From Pseudomonas protegens (GTDB lineage: Bacteria > Pseudomonadota > Gammaproteobacteria > Pseudomonadales > Pseudomonadaceae), in contig NZ_CP060201.1 of NCBI RefSeq assembly GCF_013407925.2, positions 6,557,001-6,621,000 on the forward strand: DNA of 64,000 nucleotides, in the 5' to 3' direction. Shown here piece after piece: positions 26,960 through 34,633 of this stretch (the first letter of the stretch is position 1; every line of letters starts with the position of its first letter). Both the position numbers and the translations under genes were made by a program. The notes under the pieces were generated by a model. That model ran no database searches. It was not told where the DNA came from and was given only the letters and a program-made list of their open reading frames with translations.

Positions 26960-28327
26960 TCAGACCGTCACAAACAGGGCCAGGTGATCGCTGGTGGAGC
27001 GGATGTGCCCCAGGTTGCGCCAGCCGCGGTAGCGTTGCCGATCGCCCGCGGCGAATGCCGGGGCGGGGGCGGGGGGCGCCGGGATCCAGGCGAGCGGCGG
27101 TGCCTGGAAATCGCTGGCCATGGCCACCAGGCCCATGGGCGCACCGCCGGGCGCGGGGTTGACCACGTTCAGCGGCACCCCGACCACGGTGTTGGCGATG
27201 GTGAAATTGCCCGCCGCGCCGCCGCGCACCAGGATGTTGTCGATGGAATACAGGCTGCTGCTGTTGGACGAACCGATGTAGCGGTAGCCCGGATAGGGCA
27301 CGGCTCCGGCGTTGGTCGACCAGAAGATGCTCGCGTTGCGACTGCGCAGGTGGGTGGCGAAGTAGCCGGTGTAGGCCTCCAGCGCCGGCGGCGGGGCCAG
27401 GGCCGGAGGTTGCAGTTGCAAGCCGTAGCCCAGGGCGGTGAGGGCGGCATAACGCCCCGGGTCGTTGCCGTTCTGGCTCAACAGGTTGACGTTGAAGTCG
27501 CCGGTGATGATCCGGGTTTCCAGCGCGCCCAGGGCGGCGCTGATGTCGCGCACATTGGCCAGGGCGTTGAGGTAGGCGTTGGCCGCGACATATTGCGGCG
27601 GCGAATGGATGGCGAACAACGTGAGGTTGCGCTGTACCACCACTGGCGGGCCGTCGACGGTTTCGCAGAAGGTCACCATGTAGGGTTCGCGCAAGCCGCC
27701 GTAGTTGATCGCGGCGCCGAAATTGTCGACGAACGCGACCCGCGCCGCGCAGCGGCTCTCGTTGAGGTTGCCCGGGTTCAGCGCCGTGGGCGGAATGGGC
27801 CGGTTGGGCACGCTGAAGCAAGTCTGGGTCTGCAACGCCGGGTAGTTGCCGGCGGCCGGCGGGGCCAGCACCTGGGGGTTGAAGCTGATGCCACTGCCCG
27901 CCGGCGACCAGGCGTTGGGGCCGGTGAACAAGCGCTTGCCCGCCGCCACGCCGCCGCCCGCCGGAATCACCGGCTTGTAGAACACCGCGACGCCCTCGGC
28001 GCGCCCGGCCTGGCCGACCACCAGGGGCGGCACCAGGTTCCAGGGCACGCCGGTCTGGTTGCGGATGCGCAGCAGCAGTTCGGCGCAGCCCTGCCAGCCG
28101 CCGGTGGGGGAAATCAGCGATCCGGGGCCGTGGCTCGGACCGCTGGCCGTCTCGACCACGACGAAGATGTCCGGGTTGAACGCGGTGATATGGGCCAGGA
28201 TCAGGGCCAGTCGGTCGGCGGCGTCAAGGTCAGGAATGAAGGCGCCGTTGCGATCGCGCTTGGTGCTCAGCGGGCGGATCTTGTTGTAGCCGAAGCTCTC
28301 GATGTTCCAGTACAGGACCCGAGTCAT
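26960..28327 (-). CDS. Endonuclease/exonuclease/phosphatase-fold protein
   Basis: A 455-residue protein whose ATG at 28327 overlaps the stop of the upstream gene by 4 bases (ATGA). It shows the DNase I-like superfamily motifs in order: LYWNIESFG near the N-terminus, FNPDIFVVVETAS, a histidine in LFAIHSPPQ, GDFN in RIITGDFNVN and the terminal SDH in STSDHLALFV. These residues bind metal and cut phosphodiester or phosphate-ester bonds. Members act on DNA, RNA, phosphoinositides or sphingomyelin. No secretion signal is visible, and the substrate is unknown. It is fourth in the eight-gene minus-strand operon, between two very large structural-looking proteins, so it may be an effector activity carried by them. 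Confidence 0.75.
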   Translation of the reverse strand: MTRVLYWNIESFGYNKIRPLSTKRDRNGAFIPDLDAADRLALILAHITAFNPDIFVVVETASGPSHGPGSLISPTGGWQGCAELLLRIRNQTGVPWNLVPPLVVGQAGRAEGVAVFYKPVIPAGGGVAAGKRLFTGPNAWSPAGSGISFNPQVLAPPAAGNYPALQTQTCFSVPNRPIPPTALNPGNLNESRCAARVAFVDNFGAAINYGGLREPYMVTFCETVDGPPVVVQRNLTLFAIHSPPQYVAANAYLNALANVRDISAALGALETRIITGDFNVNLLSQNGNDPGRYAALTALGYGLQLQPPALAPPPALEAYTGYFATHLRSRNASIFWSTNAGAVPYPGYRYIGSSNSSSLYSIDNILVRGGAAGNFTIANTVVGVPLNVVNPAPGGAPMGLVAMASDFQAPPLAWIPAPPAPAPAFAAGDRQRYRGWRNLGHIRSTSDHLALFVTV

Positions 28328-31300
28328 GGCGTCACCTCCGATGGTCCGGTCAATGCCGGTTGCGTGGACTGGCCCGACTCCACGGCGAGCAGGCTGGCGG
28401 TCTTGCTCTGCGGGTCTTTGACGTAGGCGGCGTACCAGCCCAGGCTGCCGGAGGATTGCGGGTCGCCGAACAGGAAGAACTGCAGGGTGGCGCCCGGCGG
28501 CAACTTGGCGATGCCGAGGATCTTGATGCCGATATCGGTCAGTTGCAGGTTGAAGAACCTGGCCTGGGGGTCGGTCTGACCGGGGATGGTCTGGTACAGC
28601 AGTTTGATCGGTCCGGTGGAGACCTTGATGATGCCCTGCAGGGAAAACACGCTGGCCGACGGCGCGGCGCCGGGCAGGCTGAGGCCGACAAACAGCATTG
28701 GGCTGGTGTCGCCACTCTTGCTGCCGGGCGACCAGGCGATCAGCAGGTCGGACTCGAAACCGGTGCCCGACACCAGGGACCCAGGGGAGCCCATGGTGAC
28801 CTTGTAGACGATGCCCGACCAGGCGCCCGACAGCGCCTTGAGCGCCAGGTTCTGCGGCAGCACCGGGAGGAAGCCATAGTCCGCGGGCTTTTTCTGCGCC
28901 GGTGCCTGGATGAACTGCTTGAGCTGCAGGGTGAAGCCCTTGTACAGACTCTGTCCGCGCACCTGGCTGGTGGCCGGGTCGAACCCGAGGTTGTCGGGGT
29001 TGAAGGCAAAACCCACGGCATTGGGCGTGGCGCTGGGAAAGGCCATGGCGATTTCCAGGTTGGTGTAGGCCAGGCCCTGGTTGCTCGGGCTGCCGTCGGC
29101 GCTGCCGAAGGACAGCAGGTCGAAGGGCCCGTCCGAGGTCTTGAGCAGGGTGAAATCCAGCTTGCCCCACAGCAGAAAGCGGCTGGCGGTGGTGACCCCG
29201 CCGTCCGGGCTGCCCAGGGTGTTGAACTGGATGCGGTTGACCGAGGCGGCCGGCAGCACGTTGCTGTCGAGGTTGAACAGGTAGCTCTGGCTCTGCTCGA
29301 ACACGTAGGTGGTGGTGTCGTTCTGTTGCAGGGCGCTGCCGTCGAGCACCATGGCGTTCACCGCGCTGGGCTGGCCGGCGCGCAGGGTGGCGCGGATCGG
29401 CGAGCCGAACAGCAGGTCCAGGCTCAGCTGGATGCGACTGTTGAAGGTCACCAGCCGGGATTGGCGGAACAGCGCCTGCAGCTGCAGGACACTGAAGGCG
29501 TAACCATTGCTGGTGCTCAGGGCCACCGGCATGTCCGGGGCCGCGCCGTTGGCCTGGGCCTGCTCATAGGCGGGGTTCTGGTAGTCGATCAGGCCGAACA
29601 GGGTGGAGATGCCCTGGATATCCAGGGTGTCGCCCTGTTGGCTGATGCGGCTGACACTGGCGCCAAAATGGTGGGCCAGGAAGCGGCTGTAGTCGATGCC
29701 CGCGGCGATGCCTGCCAGTTGCTCGGGCAGGCTGTCCAGGGGCAGGTCGGCGTTGAGCACCATGAAGCCGTTCCAGGCCGGGTCGCTGACCTGGGCGACG
29801 AAGTCGGCGTAGAGGCTGTCGGGGCTGGCCGCGGCCTTGACCTCGGCGACGGCGATGAAGTCCTGCAGCCACTGGGACAGACCGGTGTAGGCCAGGGTTT
29901 CCAGGCCCGGCGCCAGGTCCGCGGTCTTCGAGAACGTCTCGGGCATGGTCCAGCGATTGGGGTTGTCGATGCGCTCCTTCAGGCTGCCGGCGCAGTACTT
30001 CATGATCAGCACATTGCGGTAGCTGGTGGTTTGCACGCCGACGCCGATGTTGGCGATAAAGCGCCAGTCGGCGATGTCCATGCGGTTGCTGAAGCTGGCG
30101 CCCTGGGTGAAGAACGGCAGCGGATTGACCCCCACCAGAAACAGCTGGTTGGTCTGCAAAGCCTCGTGCAGGGCCTCGCTGGGCTGCACGAAGGCAAAGT
30201 CCAGCGGCCCCTGGGCGGATAGTGAGCGGGCCAGCAGCACCTTGGCGTAGCCGATGCCGTCGGCGTCCAGGTCCACCAGCAGGCCTTGTGGAGTGGTCGC
30301 CCGATCAGGTTGTGCCGCGTCGACGGTCAGCAGCCGTTGCAGGCGCCGGGCCCGCGCGGCTTGTTTGCCCGGCAGGGTCGCGGCGCTGATCAGGCTCTTG
30401 CGCGAGGCGGCGAGGATCTCGCTTTCAAACTGGGTCAGGTTGAGGCTGGCATTGCTGCTGACCCCCGCGTAGGGCACCAGCGGGAAAGCAAACCCGGCGT
30501 CCTGGGGCAGCGGGGTGCTCGGCGCGGCCGGGGCCAGCAGCGGTGTAGCGCCGTTGCTGCGGCTCTGGCCATAGAGCGGGCTGCCATCGGGCTGGGCGCT
30601 GTAGGCCGGGGTGGAGGCGCCGGCCACCAGGCTGCACCAGGAGGTCCGGTGCGCGTCGTTCAGCAGGGCGCTGACCGCGCCACTGGTGGGCGTGACCAGG
30701 CTGCTGGTCTGGAACGGAAACACCGGGGCATAGGCCGGTTGCGCCGCCAATAGGCGCAAGCGGTCGTTGTCTTGCGGGCTCAGGGAAGAGTTGTAGGCGG
30801 TAAAGCTCAGCCACTCGGTGCCGAAGATCCCGCACAGCAGGTTCTGCCCGGCACTGGCGGCCGGCAGGCTCAAGCCAAAGTCGCCGGCCAGGGTCAGGCT
30901 GTAGCTGCCGCCTTGGGCACAGAACACCAGGCTGGCGGCATAGGGCCGGGGCCAACCGTTGGCGTCCAGGCCATTGAGCGGGATCAGGCTGATCGGGTTG
31001 CCGGCGGTGCTGCGCCACTGGCTGGGCAACGCGGTCGTGCCGGTGTTGGCGAAGCTCATGGCCGTGCGGATCAGGCCGGCGGCCAGTTGCGCCGCAGGGA
31101 TGTTCTTATTGAGCGGGTCCAACGGGTCGAGCACGCCGCCCATGGTCAGTTTGGCGGGCATGCCGTTGGGGTTGAACACCGGGTAATTGAGCACGCTCTG
31201 GCCGCCCGCGGTGTTGGCCACATAGGTAAAGCCGGTCTGGAAATACTTGAGGGCGGGCTGGCTGCTGTAGGTCAAGGCGTAGGTCAGGCTGCCGGCCTGA

Positions 31301-31899
31301 TTGCCGTCCAGGGGCACGTAGGCCAGCGGCTGTTGCGGCGGTGTCAGCTGCAGGCCGCTGTCGGCCGCCAGCTTGTCGATCAAGCCCATGGAGATGCCGG
31401 CAGTGGATTTCAGGCGCAGGGCGTTGAAGTCCGGGTCGTATTTGACGTAGGTGCCGAAGCTGACGAAGAACGTCAGGCGATCGCCAAGCTGCAGGTTGAG
31501 GTTGTTCTGCACCTGGCTGGGGGCCGTCACGCTGATGCGCAGGCCGTAGCTGTTGAAGGCCTGGGGCGCCGGCAGGCTGGAGCCGGGCAGCCACAGCAGC
31601 GCGCGGCCGATGAAGTTGCGCTGGTCGACTAAGCTGCGCTGGTCCACGGCGAACAGAAAGTCGTACAGGGCGCTGACGAATGCCGCGGGGTCGCTGCGCA
31701 GGGCGGCCGGTTCGCTGGGGGCGAACAGGTAATGGCCGGCATATTTGTCGAAGGCGTCGGCCGGACTCAGGCTGGCCGGCAGGCTGCCGTGCGCGGTGCC
31801 CTTGGGCATGACATAACCGCGCCAGCCATAGCCGCTGGCCTCCGGCAGGGCGTAAGCGGCGCTGTGGGCGATCTGCTGGTAGTCGGACGTGCTGGTCAT
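28324..31899 (-). CDS. Large 1191-residue beta-rich protein of unknown function
   Basis: It starts at 31899 after AGGGGA, two bases beyond the end of the preceding gene. There is no signal peptide, membrane segment or known catalytic motif. The sequence is rich in Ser, Ala, Leu and Gly with many predicted short strands. Its C-terminal third (GIIKVSTGPIKLLYQTI, LQLTDIGIKILGI, ATLQFFLFGDPQ) resembles strand repeats in the N-terminal part of the giant protein encoded downstream, so the two may share a fold. It overlaps the nuclease-fold gene by 4 bases. I cannot assign a function; the operon context suggests a structural or carrier component. Confidence 0.7.
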   Translation of the reverse strand: MTSTSDYQQIAHSAAYALPEASGYGWRGYVMPKGTAHGSLPASLSPADAFDKYAGHYLFAPSEPAALRSDPAAFVSALYDFLFAVDQRSLVDQRNFIGRALLWLPGSSLPAPQAFNSYGLRISVTAPSQVQNNLNLQLGDRLTFFVSFGTYVKYDPDFNALRLKSTAGISMGLIDKLAADSGLQLTPPQQPLAYVPLDGNQAGSLTYALTYSSQPALKYFQTGFTYVANTAGGQSVLNYPVFNPNGMPAKLTMGGVLDPLDPLNKNIPAAQLAAGLIRTAMSFANTGTTALPSQWRSTAGNPISLIPLNGLDANGWPRPYAASLVFCAQGGSYSLTLAGDFGLSLPAASAGQNLLCGIFGTEWLSFTAYNSSLSPQDNDRLRLLAAQPAYAPVFPFQTSSLVTPTSGAVSALLNDAHRTSWCSLVAGASTPAYSAQPDGSPLYGQSRSNGATPLLAPAAPSTPLPQDAGFAFPLVPYAGVSSNASLNLTQFESEILAASRKSLISAATLPGKQAARARRLQRLLTVDAAQPDRATTPQGLLVDLDADGIGYAKVLLARSLSAQGPLDFAFVQPSEALHEALQTNQLFLVGVNPLPFFTQGASFSNRMDIADWRFIANIGVGVQTTSYRNVLIMKYCAGSLKERIDNPNRWTMPETFSKTADLAPGLETLAYTGLSQWLQDFIAVAEVKAAASPDSLYADFVAQVSDPAWNGFMVLNADLPLDSLPEQLAGIAAGIDYSRFLAHHFGASVSRISQQGDTLDIQGISTLFGLIDYQNPAYEQAQANGAAPDMPVALSTSNGYAFSVLQLQALFRQSRLVTFNSRIQLSLDLLFGSPIRATLRAGQPSAVNAMVLDGSALQQNDTTTYVFEQSQSYLFNLDSNVLPAASVNRIQFNTLGSPDGGVTTASRFLLWGKLDFTLLKTSDGPFDLLSFGSADGSPSNQGLAYTNLEIAMAFPSATPNAVGFAFNPDNLGFDPATSQVRGQSLYKGFTLQLKQFIQAPAQKKPADYGFLPVLPQNLALKALSGAWSGIVYKVTMGSPGSLVSGTGFESDLLIAWSPGSKSGDTSPMLFVGLSLPGAAPSASVFSLQGIIKVSTGPIKLLYQTIPGQTDPQARFFNLQLTDIGIKILGIAKLPPGATLQFFLFGDPQSSGSLGWYAAYVKDPQSKTASLLAVESGQSTQPALTGPSEVTP

Positions 31900-31901
31900 G
31901 T

Positions 31902-32816
31902 CTATCCCCTGCAATTGTCGGCGCGGCCACGGATCCACGACCAGTCGGCGACGCTGCCGACGTAGTGGTTCGGTGGGTTGTGACCGGACTGGAAAGTGCC
32001 ATCCAGGCTGAGCTGCCCTTGCTGCTCCTGGGTAGCGGGACGAAAGTCCAGAAGTCCGCCCTCGATGCGCACCGGCCCGACGCTGGACTGTCGCAGGCTC
32101 ACCGGGGTGGCGGTGGCCATGAGGGTGTAGCGGTCGATCAGATCGCTGGCGTAATAGAAGCTCACCTGGGCAGTCAGCGCGTTGCTGCTGTCGGCCTTGT
32201 AGGGATCCAGCAATTCCACGGTCACTTGCAAGTCCGGCAGCAAGGGCTGGCGGTAGCGGGCCAGGACACTGGTGGTCGGGCTCTGCCAGCGGATCAGGTC
32301 GCCGCGATAGGCCTGGGTCACGGGTTTGCCGCTGTCGCGCAGGTTCTCGATGGTGAAGTCGGCCAGCAGGTGCGAAGTGTTGGGAGGGGCACAGAAGAAG
32401 GCGCCCAGGCTGCCCCAGACCCGCTGGCCTTCGCCGTTGGCCAGATCGAAGTCGGCGCTGGGGGCGGCGGCGGTCATGCTCAAGCCGGTCAGGGCGGCGT
32501 TGCCCAGGGAAACCTGGGCATTGACCCGAGCTTCGTGGCCGTCCACCACCAGCACGAACATCACCGGACCGACCTGGCGATTGACCTGCATCCCAGGCAG
32601 CAGCACGGGGCCCGGTACGCAAGGATCATTGGTGGCGGCAGAGGAGGAGGGCGAGAGGTCGACGCAATCTGCGGCTGGCGCGATGGCATCGGTGCGGGAA
32701 AGGGCCTGGTCGTGGCTGCTGGATACCGTTGGCAAGCGGCCGCCGGTGGTCATCAGCCACACTGCGGTTGCCAGGATCGCGCCGAGGGTTGCCCAGAAAA
32801 TCCGGGTGTAGAGCAT
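31902..32816 (-). CDS. Membrane-anchored protein of unknown function
   Basis: About 304 residues from ATG at 32816, chosen because a transmembrane stretch (TRIFWATLGAILATAVWLM) follows directly. The frame remains open upstream to 32894 but gives a basic, unconvincing leader. After the anchor is a Ser/Ala-rich linker with a cysteine pair (AADCVDLS ... NDPCVPG), then a beta-rich domain (VGPVMFVLVVDGHE, VTVELLDPY). The bulk is probably periplasmic. It lies 2 bases upstream of the 1191-residue protein gene. No family is recognised. It could anchor or export the large soluble proteins of the operon. Confidence 0.6.
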   Translation of the reverse strand: MLYTRIFWATLGAILATAVWLMTTGGRLPTVSSSHDQALSRTDAIAPAADCVDLSPSSSAATNDPCVPGPVLLPGMQVNRQVGPVMFVLVVDGHEARVNAQVSLGNAALTGLSMTAAAPSADFDLANGEGQRVWGSLGAFFCAPPNTSHLLADFTIENLRDSGKPVTQAYRGDLIRWQSPTTSVLARYRQPLLPDLQVTVELLDPYKADSSNALTAQVSFYYASDLIDRYTLMATATPVSLRQSSVGPVRIEGGLLDFRPATQEQQGQLSLDGTFQSGHNPPNHYVGSVADWSWIRGRADNCRG

Positions 32817-32868
32817 CCGTTGCCTGGTCACGCGAGGGTACCGTCCATGTCCCGTATTGCATGAAGCA

Positions 32869-32916
32869 AAGCCGGCGCCATGCCGGCTTCGCAAATGGGC
32901 TCCGGCCTAGGAGCCC
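32869..32916 (-). terminator. Two hairpins after the first gene of the long operon
   Basis: AAGCCGGC/GCCGGCTT (8 bp, 32869-32889) and GGGCTCC/GGAGCCC (7 bp, 32897-32916) lie between the 111-residue gene and the rest of the operon. Neither has a good T-tract on the minus strand. They could protect the short first message or partly stop transcription, so that the first gene product is made in excess. Confidence 0.4.
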
Positions 32917-32923
32917 GAGTCGA

Positions 32924-33259
32924 TCACGACAGGGTGAAGGTCCCGATGTTGGTGTTGTTGAACGGGGTTTCCGAGTTGCTGTCGATAATCACCCCGGTGA
33001 ACAGGATGCTGAACGCCGAGCCCACGTTCTGCAGTTTGACCTGGGCACCCTTGCGCAGGGTGACCGGGCCGGCGGAGGTGTCGGCGCTGAGAGTCTGGAC
33101 GGTCGCGGTGTTGTTGACCTGGGTGGCCCACAGCAGGTTGTTCTGATAGCTGAAGGTCACTTTGGTGGTCTGGTTGGGGTCGCCGTTGTAGGTCGCGGTG
33201 GACTGGCTGTTGATGGTCAGGGGGGTGGTGACGGTGTTTACCGAGGTGAAGGCGTTCAT
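32924..33259 (-). CDS. Small 111-residue Asn/Thr-rich protein, first gene of the long operon
   Basis: It starts at 33259 after a good AAGGA site. The sequence is rich in Asn, Thr, Ser and Val (NAFTSVNTVTTPLTINS, NNTATVQTLS, SETPFNNTNIGTFTL). It has no cysteine, no signal peptide and the look of a small all-beta protein such as a lectin-like or tube/sheath-like subunit. I do not recognise the family. It is followed by two hairpins and then the other operon genes on the same strand, which suggests high relative expression. A 14-bp palindrome lies 31 bases upstream of its start codon. Confidence 0.6.
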   Translation of the reverse strand: MNAFTSVNTVTTPLTINSQSTATYNGDPNQTTKVTFSYQNNLLWATQVNNTATVQTLSADTSAGPVTLRKGAQVKLQNVGSAFSILFTGVIIDSNSETPFNNTNIGTFTLS

Positions 33260-33290
33260 GTTGAATATCCTTTTCGTGTGTTGGGCATGA

Positions 33291-33304
33291 TTCAGCGGGC
33301 TGAA
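33291..33304. promoter_or_regulatory. 14-bp palindrome upstream of the long operon
   Basis: TTCAGC-GG-GCTGAA is a perfect inverted repeat 31 bases before the start codon of the 111-residue gene. It could be an operator or a leader hairpin. No regulator gene adjoins it. Confidence 0.3.
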
Positions 33305-33491
33305 CCGGGTGAGAGTCTAGGTGCGCTTCTTGGTCTGTCGAGGCTGCCGAAGAAAGGCGCGCAAGGCGTTTTTGTCCCTCTGGCGATGCTCCGCAAACAC
33401 CATGTTTAGCCCTGCAGACCGCGTAACTTAACGGTTCCTGGCCTGACCACGAGTTCGCGGCACAAGGCCTCTAATAGCGTTTTGTTAGCAC

Positions 33492-33511
33492 TGTTAAGAC
33501 AAAATAGTTGG
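33492..33511 (+). repeat. Possible Tn7-type transposon end sequence
   Basis: TGTTAA followed by GACAAAATAGTTGG. As I recall the Tn7 left end, it begins TGT and has the same 14 bases (GACAAAATAGTTGG) a few bases in, as the first TnsB-binding site. It sits 1.1 kb before an AT-rich tniA-tniB-tniQ module. I did not find a matching opposite end, so it could be a leftover terminus. Confidence 0.35.
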
Positions 33512-33610
33512 ACACTCCCGAGTTCTGCATCGATGCCCACGGACAGAGCGAAACCGCAACTAAGCCGGCATTTGCGGGACGAGGGGGACGTGGGAAAGAG
33601 GACACAGGAC

Positions 33611-33642
33611 TAACTCAACTAAATGGTGATTTAGTTGAGTTA
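33611..33642. repeat. Perfect 14-bp-stem hairpin
   Basis: TAACTCAACTAAAT and its exact reverse complement flank a 4-base GGTG loop. It has no T-tract and lies in a stretch (33260-33786) where I see no convincing gene; an open frame from 33508 into the next gene looks spurious. It could be a miniature element, for example one mobilised by a REP-type transposase, or a transcript-end structure. Confidence 0.55.
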
Positions 33643-33786
33643 TGGATAGAGCCAGGTAAAAAACCAAAGGAAGGGGCGAAATACCAGGAGCGATCTGACG
33701 TAGATCTCTGCATGGAGATTGCCTGGGTAATTCCGGGTTGTCATCATGCGCGCTCTTCAATACTCAACGAGACAGGGATAGTTGCA

Positions 33787-34191
33787 ATGCCTATTTATCT
33801 AGCAGCTGAAAGCGAATTGACGGTCGGCCAGGCCTTGGTGCTGGAAGCTCCTGCAGAGGAAGGTTCGTTCATCGTGGTTTTTGAAGATGATGGCGACACC
33901 GGTTACTTCTATGCACTGGATACCGCGGCCGAGGACAACCCGATCCACGATGCGCTGCATATCTACAACGCCGCCGATGTCACGGACGGCCACAAACCAT
34001 CGATGGTGAAAATCGGCTGGGCTGTCGATCACCGCAAGGCGGTCTTGCTGATCAATGATTTTCCTCATGCGGTGTTTGATTTCGATGCCAAGCAAGGATA
34101 TTGCAGATCCGGGTTTCCACCGCAGATAGGCAAAGGCTGGTCTGAAGGCGGTCATCAGTGGGACGACGCAGCTCTTAATCTGTTTGCTTGA
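33787..34191 (+). CDS. DUF2251 domain protein
   Basis: A 134-residue soluble protein from ATG at 33787. The frame is open back to 33508, but the upstream residues are low quality and overlap a palindrome. Core motifs SFIVVFEDDGDTGYFYALD and IHDALHIYNAADV match my memory of DUF2251 proteins, which are small, acidic and of unknown function. A C-terminal segment FPPQIGKGWSEGGHQWDD is tryptophan-rich. It stands alone between the long operon (divergent) and the transposition module, and ends in a strong terminator. No function can be given. Confidence 0.65.
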   Translation: MPIYLAAESELTVGQALVLEAPAEEGSFIVVFEDDGDTGYFYALDTAAEDNPIHDALHIYNAADVTDGHKPSMVKIGWAVDHRKAVLLINDFPHAVFDFDAKQGYCRSGFPPQIGKGWSEGGHQWDDAALNLFA

Positions 34192-34196
34192 TCACT

Positions 34197-34219
34197 AGCC
34201 TGGCATCGCCAGGCTTTTT
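34197..34219 (+). terminator. Intrinsic terminator after the DUF2251 gene
   Basis: AGCCTGGC, loop ATC, GCCAGGCT, then TTTT: an 8-bp stem followed by T residues, 5 bases after the stop codon. Confidence 0.9.
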
Positions 34220-34633
34220 ACGCAGAGGCATAGGCTTGGAAGGCCAGGAGCAGGTGTGAAAAATTCTTGAATCTGGGAAAACACATAACCACATGATTTA
34301 TAATAATATTTTTGAATTTAGCCATTAAAAAGGGAAAAGCTAAAGAAACTGTTCCTTTTCAAATCTCTCAATTTTACTGTTTTTTAATTGCCAAAAAATC
34401 GCCTAAGTGACTGAGCTAATAAGAGTTATTTTCTGAGCTTTGGGAAATTTTTCTTTATCTCTAAAAATTTCAACTTTTACCTTTTTTAAAAATCACATCT
34501 ACGTAGGTTGGTATTGTACGTGGATAGTAACTTTCGATTAGAAAAAAAACTCTCGCCACTCTCTTTTTAGGGGTGTGCTGCATGCAAAAAAATGGGTATT
34601 TTTGAGGCTCGCTTTCGACTGGGGGGGGAGCCA

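Noticed and set aside
20012..28426. A 2804-codon open frame on the plus strand opposite the giant protein
   Set aside because: It mirrors the minus-strand genes in GC-rich DNA, spans two of them and their boundary, has Gln/His/Arg/Gly-rich composition without any motif, and has no ribosome site. The minus-strand genes have good starts and recognisable modules.
33508..33786. N-terminal extension of the DUF2251 protein
   Set aside because: The frame crosses a perfect palindrome, has no ribosome site, and adds residues unlike the compact domain that starts at 33787.
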